A stretch of DNA of 64,000 nucleotides, taken from Rostratula benghalensis. Lineage: Eukaryota; Chordata; Aves; Charadriiformes; Rostratulidae. Position 1 is the stretch's first letter. Every line of letters begins with the position of its first letter. The stretch is from the NCBI GenBank assembly GCA_013399305.1, contig VXAI01000020.1, positions 2,259,416 to 2,323,415 on the forward strand, read 5' to 3'. Under the pieces are notes generated by a model. It had not been told where the DNA came from, made no database searches, and was given only the letters and a program-made list of their open reading frames with translations. This document shows positions 50,968 through 62,038 of this stretch, one piece after another. Position numbers and translations under genes: made by a program.

Positions 50968-51814
50968 AAGTAGCACCTGAAATGCAAGCCTGTATATTCT
51001 GATATAAAGTGAAGTACCCAAATAGTTTCCATGCTACATGGATATCGGTGGCTCTGCTGTTTTCCAGAGGGGCAGTAACAAATTTGGGAAAAAATCATCG
51101 GGATGCTAATTTTTTATTCCAGTATCTGTTATTTTAGTCTGCAAATATAAATATTTAGAATAAAGAAAGGCACAGCAGGTTCAGCAGTTTGCTCTAGTGG
51201 GAGTAAGTGCAACAGCTGCGGTGAGAAAATCTGAGTCCTGATTTTATTCTCCAAAAGGGAATCTCCGGCTTCTAGGACTGTATGCTATAAATAAAGAATA
51301 GCAGAACATCTCATCTAAGCCTCCTTAGAGCTGAAAATTCTTCAAGAATTCTTAGCAGTTAATATTTATTTTAGGACACAGAAGCAAAGCACTGTAGTTC
51401 ACTAACTTCTTCAATTTTTGAATGTCACAATCAAAGAAGAGAAGCTAAACATAAGAAGCCTCTGCCAAGCAGTGCTGAAGAAAAGGTAGAGTGATCTTGA
51501 TGGTCACTGAATATTCATATATGTTAAAGCAACACAATTGCTATGGAAAGGTATACTGTTCTTCTGGAGGTACCTCTGCGATCTCTCACTTCTGTGTCAT
51601 CTGCAGCATCTTCAGCTTCTGCTTTCTGAACACACAACGTGAAGGACAGAGGAGATGATTGAAAGGCTATGTGCCAGTACTTCTACCTTATCGTCATTCT
51701 ACCTTATCATCACAACCCTAATCAACAACTTGCTGAGGGAATATGGAAAAATAATTATATAAAGTACAATTTTCTTTCAGCAAGCCTGATCCTATGACCT
51801 AAAGAAGACCTCTC

Positions 51815-52110
51815 TCTGTCTGCAACCAGTGCTGCCCAGGATGCTGCTGGCCTTCGCTGCAAGAGCACATTGCTGACTCCCCAAACCTTTTGCTTCACTT
51901 GTGCCCTGCTCTGCTGCCCCTCCAGCAGATACCAGGATGCTTAAAGGTCCTCAGGAGGATCAGGGCCTGCAAACATGAGGCTTCTGCCAACTGTTGAGGA
52001 TGGCCTCCTCAGGGGTCTGTAGTATACACCCAGGACAACTTTGCCCATGTTGCTCTGCCCCACCAGCTCCCAGTTGACTCCTCATCAATCCCAAGGCAGA
52101 AATCCATGTT
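51815..52110 (-). mobile_element. Probable degraded CR1 ORF2 segment, minus orientation
   Basis: The plus strand shows CCCAGGATGCTGCTGGCCTT and GCAAGAGCACATTGCTGACT, resembling the reverse complement of the CR1 segment seen at 15.1 and 16.5 kb. It is followed by a GTCTGTAGTATACACCCAGG block that resembles an upstream CR1 region. Divergent, so the family and the ends are uncertain. Confidence 0.5.
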
Positions 52111-55100
52111 CCGTTCCTGCTGCTGTCTCACATAAACAGCATTGGGTTTTGTTCTTTTCTGTCTGTTTTCTTTGTTGATATACTCTATATATTGGTTTTT
52201 AAATCACAGAATAACAATAGCCATTTTATATTGTGGTCTTTTAACTTGCTATACATAGAGTATCTCAAAGTCACTGTATGTTGTATCAGAAGATCTTAAA
52301 ATCTTAAAAGATTAATTCTTTTTATTAATAAAACCTAATGAATTATACAATGAAGTACAAAGCAGGGGATACAGTTATATTTGACAAAAAGTAGACTACA
52401 GAGATAAGTCTTGTCATTATTAATAACCAGTGGTGCCATTCATCTTGCGTGGCACCTCGGTGACAACAAAGCACAACAAAAGAAACAATATGCGTGCATT
52501 TCTGCAAAAATGCTTTTTTAATTATGACAGTGTTTCAAACCAATTTGGGAAAATACACTCTAACTAAAGTCCTGTTGTATTGAGTGTATATTTATTGTTT
52601 TTCACTTTTACTGTCCGTGGGTTTATTGCTTCATGCTTGCTTTCTTCCACTTTTCAAGCATTTTCAAGGATAAAATGATAGTAACTGTAGATCCGTTCCA
52701 GGGTGAGGCTCTAATGCATTTCTTACACACGATGCATACGTTTTACTCTTAGCTTGGAATGACATATATATAGTATATTTTATAATGTTTAAGAAGAAAC
52801 CAAAATAAACTTTTGTTGAACACATACCACATCATTGTTTGTACCATGGTGTTCGTCCTTCCAGATGTGGCCCCATTCCTTTGTCCCCATTTCTGTACTT
52901 GGTATGTATGCAGTAATTTAGTCATCGGCACCACTGAAAAGACCCATAATTGACTAAAGGCCAAGACTCCTTTCCTGTGAGAGTTTACTCATTTATACTT
53001 TTCTGTCCCGAATAGTCCCATCATCAGTCGAAATACAGTGACCGAGTATGTATGTATATTCAAGAGCCAAGAAAATGACTACAAAAATAGCTATGACATT
53101 TTGAAATCTTTCTTTTATATAGTCCAAATTTCTAGCACAAACTGTGCAGGTATAATGAGTGATTGCTTGGAATGGTGCTGTCTCTAACTTGCATTACTGT
53201 AAACATATATATAGNAAAATATGCATCTGTGCATGTGTGTTTCTTTTCAAGCAGAAGGAAAAAGGAAGAGAAGGAAGATGCTTCCTGTGAGTGCAGCCTG
53301 TGAGAACAGGGTCTGAGGGCAGAGGAGGTGTGCTGTACAAACAGCAGGTTGTATCCATGGGGAGAAGTTGGTAGTTGCAAGGTAGGAGCTAAAGGCCTTG
53401 GTCTTCCCTTGTTTTATAAAGACAGCAACGAGGGATGTGTGCTAGAGATCGGCAAACTGCCTTTGAACTATCCTACAAAGAGGAATTGAGTATAATTTTC
53501 TCTAAGAACATAAGAAACCAGAAAAAAAAATAACTGTTCATTACTAGTATTATTTTGCTTTAAGAACATAGCAATGCTTTTTACCACTCCCCATCTTTTC
53601 CTTTTATTCAGCATGAAATTTTAAAGCATTGCTCTACTCTAGAAAGATACTCTAGAAAAAGTATCATAGTGTTAATCCATAACTGTTTTATTATCTTTTG
53701 CAAGTAAAATAGCAATGTATCTTACTATTAAATCCATTTGAAAATCAAGTTGAATTTGCTCTGGAAATCACTAAGAAAAATTCTAAATTAAAAGACTAAT
53801 TAGAAGCCTTGTTGATGGGAATGTGGGCCATAATAACCCCTATGCCTCTTTTGTATTGATTCTATAGAAATTAAAAGGAGTCTTTTGATCAATAACATAA
53901 TCTACACTTTATTATTAAATACTAGTGGTCTTTTATAATGATAAAATGTGACTTTGCATAGCTTTCTAAATATGTTCACATATTAGTGTGTCTATATACA
54001 TATATTGCCAAACCCTGCTGATTGAGCTATTGGGAAAAAATCAGTTCGGAATAATTCTGGTTTGTAGGATTCAGGGTTTATGCATTTATTGAAAATATTA
54101 AGTATGGATTGTATTTCATTGATGTTTATCTTTTCTAGACTTCCTCATAGTGTTTAGTTGGCATAAACTTGAAAACTTGGTTAGACACTGGCATGGACAA
54201 GAAATTATAATCCATGGATCAAGAACAGAGGTAATTTTCCTCTCTGGCAATAGGAAACAAAAATCTGAAATTCATCAGAAATTGTGATAAAGAGAGCCAC
54301 CTGAAAGAGCTAGTGGTCAAATCTGGTGAAGTAAAGCAGATGAAACCTACTACGTTTATTGACATTTATTGGTTCAGAGCTCATATTTTGTAAGCAAATA
54401 GCAGGGCCACTAAGTTGGTAGGAGTGCATCTTTGAAGAAGAATGAGAAAGCAAAGGAAGGTGATCCCTATGGGTTTTTTTGGTCATGCTGGAGACTTTCA
54501 GCTCAAAATCCTAGTGTATTTATCATTCATCTTATTGTTCATTTATTTACTTCAGCACAATGTCAGACCTCACACATTGCTGGTCATTTTTCTTTCTTTT
54601 GCAGCATTCATTGATTTGCGTCTTATAAGAAAAAGGTTTTATGAGGGGAAATGCTGAGTTTCACTCCAACTGAGAAAGAAGCAAAGTTATTCAGATGTTG
54701 ACCTTAACTTCCTTTCCGTTAGTCTTTCTTAGACGTTTTCAAAACAGCTGTCTTCATCTTTCTTGCTACCTGTGGATATGAAAAGAGCTTCTCATAAGTG
54801 TCCATCATATGCTATTGTCTACCTTCAAAACTCTTCCTCACCAAAATGCCTATGAAAGCAGTGACAGCATTTCAGTTGCAGTCTGGCATTATCTTAAACC
54901 TCCCAGCTAGCTGTTATCAAAAGCCATGTTTTTCTTTCAACCCCCTCTACCCTCATGGCCACGTGTTCCCACTCTCTCTCTCTTGTGCCATCACTTTTAC
55001 TCATCTGATCTTGTAGTGAGATGTTTAAGGAAACTAAATTAGTAGAAAAAAACAATTGCTTTTCTGTAAAAGCAGTTTTCTGCCTGTTGAGTTTCACAAA

Positions 55101-56910
55101 TGGGGAGCGGATGATTTTTGATGTCAAAGCAATGGAAGACAACTACTGGGGCACAAGTATCCTTCTTTGTCAGCAGTTAGCTTTTAGATCAGCTTAGCCA
55201 CAATGGCATCTTTAAACAGAGAATATACTGTGAATACTGCTTATCACATTCATCTGTGTTGTCTTGCTATCTCCCTGGGTTGCTGTGTCTGTAACCACCT
55301 TATTTCCTTTGTTTTCTACTTTGGTTGTAAGCGTTTTGTTCAGGGGCTGGGGCTCTGTACTGTATTTGTAAACCACAACTTTTGCAACTTTGAAACTTTT
55401 TGCTGTGATGTTTACCGCAATTTATCATTTCTCCTTCCTAACAGATGTCAAACATTATTATTTATTGTTTGGGCGAACGAGCAGCCTCCACACAGCTGTT
55501 TGCCAATGCCCTTGTGAAAAGACTTCGTGTTAGGACATCTCCTCTGCATAACATAAATAAATATTGGAAATAAGAACAATTTATTTATTCTCATCTAACA
55601 GGTCGAAATTTGAGGGCTAGATACAGCTCTGTTGGGTAAAAAATTCTGTCACCAAGCTTCAAGAGGAAAGAACTGTGAGGAAAATTTATGCCCTTGATGA
55701 TCATGCCTGTTTGGCTTTTGCAGGTGTTTTTCCTTGTGGTTTTGCTCCACAATTCATTCCTTTGCAGATAGGGAGTATGTAAAAGTCTTGTAAAGACTGA
55801 ATTTATGAAAAACATTGTAAAGATGGACGTGGTGGTTTGGGAGACTGGTACTAGGATATGGAGGCTTTGCTTCCTACATAACTGAATATAGCTGAAGGAT
55901 TCTTATGGGGCCAGAGGGAATTATTTTGATTTTAAAAACTTATTGGTTCCTCTTTTGTTTTCATAAATCATCTTACATGGGTCTGTTTGTATCTCATCAT
56001 CAGGGACAAGCTGCTTGAATAGCAGAAGCTGCTCTGTACTGGTTGTAATGGCAATAGGCAGACTGAAATGGACAAGAAAAGCAAACCTAGAGACTAGATG
56101 CAGCAAACAAGCAAGGATGGTATTGGAAATATGCCTGGAGAGTTGGAGAACAACTTTGGGCTTGAATCTGCGCTGTCATCCTCCTGCTCTTCCCTAGAAA
56201 CTGCTTTTTGACACGTCTGTTTAATTTATGAGACCCGTGTTCTATACATGAACTAAAACATGTGAATATTTGCCTCCACAAGGAAAGGCAGGAGGATTGA
56301 ATGAAGGTAAAACTGCATAAAAACTCAGCAAACTGGGTAGCAAATCTGCTTAGAGCAGATCATATCAATGTAGAGTTCCACAGACTACTAAACTGACTGA
56401 TCCTGGCTAGTTGCCACCACAAGACAAAGGTCTTACTCCGGGCTGTGCTCTTCCATTGTCACTTTTGTGCTGGCTTTGCTGCCCAGCTGAGGCATGGTTA
56501 AGCCAGGCTGGAAGCCTGCCCAGCAGACATAAGCCAGGGGGAAAAGGTTTCTTGCAGTGTCTGACCGAGGTCAGATGAGAGCTTGCAGAGGCTCAGGGAT
56601 CAATTCACAGAGCACTGACTTACATCAGACTAAAGTCACATACAAGTGTGTGCCACTTCTTCCTCCTATCTCTGCTATATTCTAGGCACTTTCATCTCTC
56701 TGATGCCCTTTCTGATGCTTCTTTGATCCCGCGTGAGTTGACTCAAATCACTAACCTCACAGAAATCTTCATTTGCTTGTTGAATTGATGGAGCATGCAA
56801 CCGTACGAGCCCCCATACATAACTCTGTGAGGGAAGAGGGGAGTGAAGGAGGAAGTTGATGGAAGACATGGAACTGTCCTTTTTTGGTAGACAAACCATT
56901 ATTAACCCAC

Positions 56911-57424
56911 TGTGTGTCCAGCTCTGGAGCCCCCAGTATAAGGACATGGACCAGTTGGAGCAGATCCAGAGGAGGTCCATGAAGATGATCAGAGGGCTGG
57001 AACATCCCTCCTGTGAAGACAGGCTGAGAGAGCTGGGATTGTTCAGTCTGGAGAAGAGAAGGCTCCAGGGAGACCTTATAGCAGCTGTCCAGTATCTGAA
57101 TGGGGCCTACAAGAAAGCTGGAGAGTGAATTTTTGCAAGAGTAGTGATACGACAAAGGGTAATGGCTTCAAACGGGAAGAGGGTAGATTGAGATTAGATG
57201 TCAGGAAGAAATGTTTCACTATGAGGGTGGTGAAACACGGGAGCAGGTTGCCCAGGGAAGTTGTGGATGCCCCATCCCTGGGAGTGTTCAAGACTGGGCT
57301 GGATGCGGCTTTGAGCAACCTGGTCTGGTGGGAGGTGTCCCTGCCCATGGCAGGGGTGTTGGAACTGGATGATCTTTGAAGTCCCTTCCAATTCAAACCA
57401 TTCTGTGCTTCTGGGATTCTATGA
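56911..57424 (+). mobile_element. CR1 LINE 3' segment, plus orientation
   Basis: Begins GTGTCCAGCTCTGGAGCCCC, continues through GGAGAAGAGAAGGCTCCAGG, and ends with CCTTCCAATTCAAACCATTC and GATTCTATGA. It is 5'-truncated with a complete 3' end, in the upstream intergenic DNA. Open frames here are CR1-derived. Confidence 0.92.
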
Positions 57425-60400
57425 AATCAGGAACCTACTCAACTGGCTTTACCCTCAGGAAAGTTACAATGTGAAATGTCCCTTGGATTTCTACAGTAGC
57501 TTGTTATGAAGAAGAATAAGGATGTACCTCAGCAACTTTGTCTTCTTATACGCCAGTATGGTGCTGTAACCCCAACTTCCTGGTACTGTGGTGCAGAAAG
57601 AATTGTACAGTACTAAAACCATCATGTGTGATACGGCAGGGAGCAAGGTACTCTTCATATGGCTTTTTTTGGAGGGGCTAAATCTGTATTTAATTTTGTA
57701 AGGTTTCTTTCTGTAAACTTAAAAACTGTTATGCCCCGAAATTTACTTAAAATTGCTGTTTCTTGGTTAGAATAAAGTTACGTCTGTGTGCTGTTTTGGA
57801 TTCGTTGCTCTTTTCACCTACATTGCTTTTTCAGCTCTGACTTAAAAAAAAAAAAAAAAAAAAAAAAAGTTGCAATGGTTTGCCCCTTCTTGAATAATAA
57901 TTTGTTGATAGTTAATGTAAGAGGGTTGTTGTTGGTTTTTTTCATGGTGATGTTTATGCAGACCTGACTGATGGTGCCAGATCCCAGGAATCCAGTAGTC
58001 ACAGTAGAATATACCAGACAGTGCTTTGCAGGTAAGCACTTTGGTACTTTTACATTTCCGCTTCAGGTGTCAGATGATCCTGAGTATCAAAAACAAACCT
58101 GTTGTTTCTATTCATATCTGCAAAAAAGGGAAGTCAGGTTAAGTTTCCTTTGTATGACTTCTTAAAAAAAGTGAATATCACTTGAGACAAATAATTGGTT
58201 TTCACAAAAAAATAATCACTGTTATAAGTGCTTTTGTTTTAAGGAACACCAGTAAACATAACTTTTCCTCATATGTATAGAACTGTGAAGACTTTATTGT
58301 ATAATTTGGAAATAATAATGGAGAGAGACCAAGCAATGTACTGTATAAAACAGGTGAGATAAAAATGTAAACTTAAAAAGAAAACAAGAAAATTCCTTGC
58401 AGAAGACAGCAATGTGAAAGGCCAAATTGAATGTAAAACTCACAGATGCTTCTTATTTTCAAATAGGAAAGACTAGCAGAACACCTGTGAGCAGGCTGAT
58501 AGATTTGAAACCACCTGAGATGTTCTTTCAGATCTGTTCACAGCTGTGCTTGAGATCATGTTAAAGGATAATCTGATTAAACCTTAACTTTCTGTAGCCT
58601 GTGTGGTTTTAACAGGGAGTAGCTTCTTTGTAGTGAAGCTTGTTTTGTGGAAGTTACTTGTGTGTGATTTGAGTGGAGTTGTGGAATGAGGACCACAAAC
58701 TGACTTTTGAGGATAAGAAATAAGGTGTTATGTATTATAAATTATGACTTTTATGGTGAATATCTGTATCCAGCCTTTTCAGTCTTGTGCTTTGATTGCT
58801 TATTGGTCCAGTAAATTCCTTGATTTTTTTTTTTGATGCTAAAACTTGTTAGCTTTCCTACAACGCTGCATGCAAAGCAATGGCTCTAGAACTTTTGTTA
58901 TGTCTGCCTTGCCTGTGGACTTCCATAGCAGCAGGAGTCCTCAACTGCACCAGACAGATCCTTGTGGTACCTACCAGTCTTGGAAGGTAAGTGTCAACCG
59001 AATATGTATATGTTGTCCGTAAGTATCTGAGTACTTACGTGTAAGTATTGTATATGCTGACTCTATAAAGCATTGGTTTTATGCATTAAAAGTTTCTGTA
59101 TAGTCAGTGCATGTCTCTGACACTGGATGTTGAATTCTGAGCCACACATCAACAGGACCGGAAGTAAGATTCAAGTTGACTGAGTCATTGAAACGTACTT
59201 GGCTTTGGAAATAAAGTTACAACAAGTCCAACAAAAATATCTAAGTAGATGTAAAAGCTTTACAAAAATTTAATAATTGCTGCAATAAGTGGTAGCCTGT
59301 TCATAGAGGGGGGAAAAAGTATATCTGAAGTGGTTTTTTGTGTTTATTTGTGACTATTTTGTTCACTAACTGCTTTTTATAGAAACTTTTCTGTATAGGT
59401 ATTGAAAAGTATCAGCTGTATTTCAAAGAACACAAAGAGCAGCTAGGCCATTACTGGAGTTTTTGTGCTGGAGAGTTTTGAGTTGTGCCTTGCTCTTGAT
59501 CACAGGTTTTTCTAATTGACTCAAGCAGGATTGGAACAAATATGGTGAACCCTTCAGTGTAGGGGCTGCCAAAGCCCACTTCCTGTCCCCAAGACCGTCT
59601 TCATACTAGACTCTCCTTGCCTCCGAAACGGACTAGTAGTGTCCTAGCTGCCTGCTCCTGCTGTGTGCCATGGAGAAAATGAAGTTCCAGTGTGTGGACC
59701 CATGTGCTGGACAGCTTTTCTCTCTGGCATGCATATAGCTGAGGCAGCTGAAAGCTGTAGCACTGGATTGATCTCTGCAGCACAGGCAGGAGCCACGTCT
59801 ACCTTTACTGCTCAGGCAGCTTTGGATTCATTCTCTTTGAAAATAAGTGTCTTCATAACTTAGTAGAAGAAGAGGAGGGAGGAATATAGTATATCAGAAT
59901 GTTGTAATAACTTCTGTGCTTTGGTTCTCTGTAAATCAAAGCAATTTTTCTGTAGAATGGATTTTAACTCCCCCAGACCTGTAAGTGTATGTGCCTTGGG
60001 GAAGGCAAAACCACAGATCACATTTGCCTTGAGGCAAAGGACTGAAAGGCATAAGGATTCTTTTAAGCCTTACACTAGGTTTATGTATGTTCTGCATATT
60101 TTTTCAATTTCTTTCTGTCTTTGGCCACCAATGAAATATCCTATATTCAGCTTTCTTTTTGGATTTTTTATCATTTCTATTATCTTTGTTTCTAAGTGGA
60201 TAGTTTTATTATGTAAGTATTGTGTCGGTAGTTTTATCAATCTTACATTTTTTTCATTTTTCTTATATTGGTGGCCATCACAACGCCTTCTTGGTTCCCC
60301 ATCCTGCTGTGACGTGCTTGTAGTTGCTTCTTATTCCCTAGTTCTTGTCTAGATGTAGTTAATTGGATTACAGTTTGTGTTCTCTGCTTGATTCCCAAGA

Positions 60401-60997
60401 GCCGGAAAGCAGGGAAGTCCTGGCCACCATCTGCTTTTCCCCTGTCCTGTGGATTTCTTTAATCTCTAATGAATTCGGACCAAAACACAGACTGCTGTGC
60501 TCGTGAGCCATCGCAATAATTCAAAAGTGTTTTTGAGCTAGCTGGTGAAGAATTCTGGGGCATGCAGATAGGTGTTGGATAGATCAAGCAATGAGCCTGT
60601 AAAAAGCTACGAATTCACGTAATCCAACAACTGGTTTATTAAAGATAGTACTGTAAACATGAAAATAAAAACAACTTTCTGAATGTACTTTTTTCCACTG
60701 TAAGCAGTGCAAAACTCCATTCTTGCCATTCTCATTTTGATTTGAGAAAATGCTGATGGAACCTCATCTGCAGGATTGCAGAGGTGTGTTGGCTGTTGAG
60801 CCACCAGGCACATGGTTAGTTGACAAAGTCATGGCATGGATGGAGATGTTCATAATCAGCTCCTCAGTAAACCCAGATGAAATTTCTGCCCGCGCTCCAC
60901 TTTGCTTTAAAAAATAAAATCACTGTCACTTTTTCTATTATTATTACATTAGAATATTTTTATTATTATTAAACTGTGAAGATATTAGGATAAATAT
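57425..60997. other. Upstream intergenic DNA with exon-like and 3'-end-like signals
   Basis: No protein-coding gene was recognised. A plus-strand AATAAA at 57771 precedes the A25 run, and an exon-like segment with good splice sites lies at 58929-58986. The 143-codon plus frame at 59921-60352 has a hydrophobic, low-information composition and no family resemblance. Confidence 0.55.
57844..57868 (+). repeat. A25 homopolymer
   Basis: Twenty-five consecutive A residues, 67 bases after an AATAAA on the same strand. It could be a retrotransposition tail, a slippage tract, or the genomic A-run next to an unannotated transcript end. Confidence 0.9.
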
Positions 60998-61511
60998 TCA
61001 TAGAATCATAGAATCGTCTAGGTTAGAAGGGACCTATTGAGAACATCTAGTCCAACTATTAACCTAACACTACTAAAAACACCAATAAATCATGTTCCCC
61101 CAGCACCACATCTACCCATCTTTTCATTACCTCCAGGTATGGTGACCCAACCACTTCTCTGGGCAGCATGTTTGAATGCTTGACAACCCTTTTGGAGAAG
61201 AAATTTTTCCTAATATCCAACCTGAACCTCCCCTGGTGCAACTTGAGACCATCTCCTCTTGTCCTGGTGCCTGTGACTTGGGAGAAGAGACCAACCCTTG
61301 CCTCTCTACAACCTCCTTTCAGGTAGTTGTAGAGAGCAATAAGATCTCCCCTCAGCCTCCTTTTCTCCAGGCTGAACAACCCCAGCTCCCTCAGCTGCTC
61401 CTAAGACTTGAATTTCAAACCCCTCACCAGCTTTTTTGCCCTTTTCTAGACCGTCTCCAGCACTTCAATGTCTTTCTTGTAGTGAGGGCTCCAAAACAGA
61501 ACATAGTATTT
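60998..61511 (-). mobile_element. CR1 LINE 3' segment, minus orientation
   Basis: The plus strand starts TCATAGAATCATAGAATCGT and runs through CCACTTCTCTGGGCAGCATG to AACAGAACATAGTATTT. It is a CR1 subtype with a distinctive tail (AACACTACTAAAAACACC). It abuts another CR1 at 61512 head to head. Confidence 0.92.
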
Positions 61512-62038
61512 GCAGACTCCACCTGGAGTACTGCGTCCAGCTTTGGAGTCCTCAGATAGGGAGGACATGGACCTGCTGGAACAGGCCCAGCGGAGGGCTG
61601 TGAAAATGATTAGAGGTATGGAGCATCTCTCCTGTGAAGACAGGCTGGGAGAGCTTGGGTTGTTCAGCCTGGAGAAAAGGCTCTGGAGAGTCCTTATAGC
61701 AGCCTTCTAGTATCTGAAGGGAGCTACATGAGAGATGGGGAGGGAGTCTTTGTCAGGGAGTGTAGCAATAGGATAAGGGGTAATGGTTTTAAACTGAAAG
61801 AGGGGGGATTTAGACTAAATACTAGATAGCAGTCCTTTTCTGTGAAGGTGGTGAGACACTGGAACAGGTTGCACAGAAAAATTATGGAAGACCCATCCCT
61901 GGGAGTGTTCAAAGCCAGGCTTGATGGGGCTTTGAGCAACCTGATCTGGTAGGAGGTGTCCCTGCCAAGGGCAGAGGGGTTGGAACTTGATGATCTTTAA
62001 GGTCCCTTCCAACCCAAACCATTCTATGATTCTACGAT
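61512..62038 (+). mobile_element. CR1 LINE 3' segment, plus orientation
   Basis: Starts GCAGACTCCACCTGGAGTAC, runs through GTTGTTCAGCCTGGAGAAAA and ends CCATTCTATGATTCTACGAT. It is 5'-truncated with an intact 3' end. Its truncated 5' end directly joins the preceding minus CR1. Confidence 0.92.

Larger units (their letters stand above)
47401..56910. other. Upstream intergenic DNA, no recognised gene
   Basis: AT-rich sequence lies between the SS18 CpG island and the CR1 at 56.9 kb. Short frames occur on both strands, none recognisable. Contents I could support are the degraded CR1 at 51.8-52.1 kb, the inverted repeat at 50.9 kb, a T-run near 50130, an A17 run near 50460 and a single N at 53215. 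Noncoding transcripts from the CpG island cannot be excluded. Confidence 0.6.

Noticed and set aside
56856..57396. Open frames of 84-106 codons on both strands
   Set aside because: All lie in a CR1 insertion or its reverse complement.
59010..59034. Short hairpin CGTAAGTA...TACTTACG
   Set aside because: An 8-bp stem is expected by chance in a sequence of this length and composition.
59921..60352. 143-codon plus-strand frame, partly hydrophobic
   Set aside because: The start is not an ATG in good context, the content is T-rich and hydrophobic by composition, and no family or splice support is visible.
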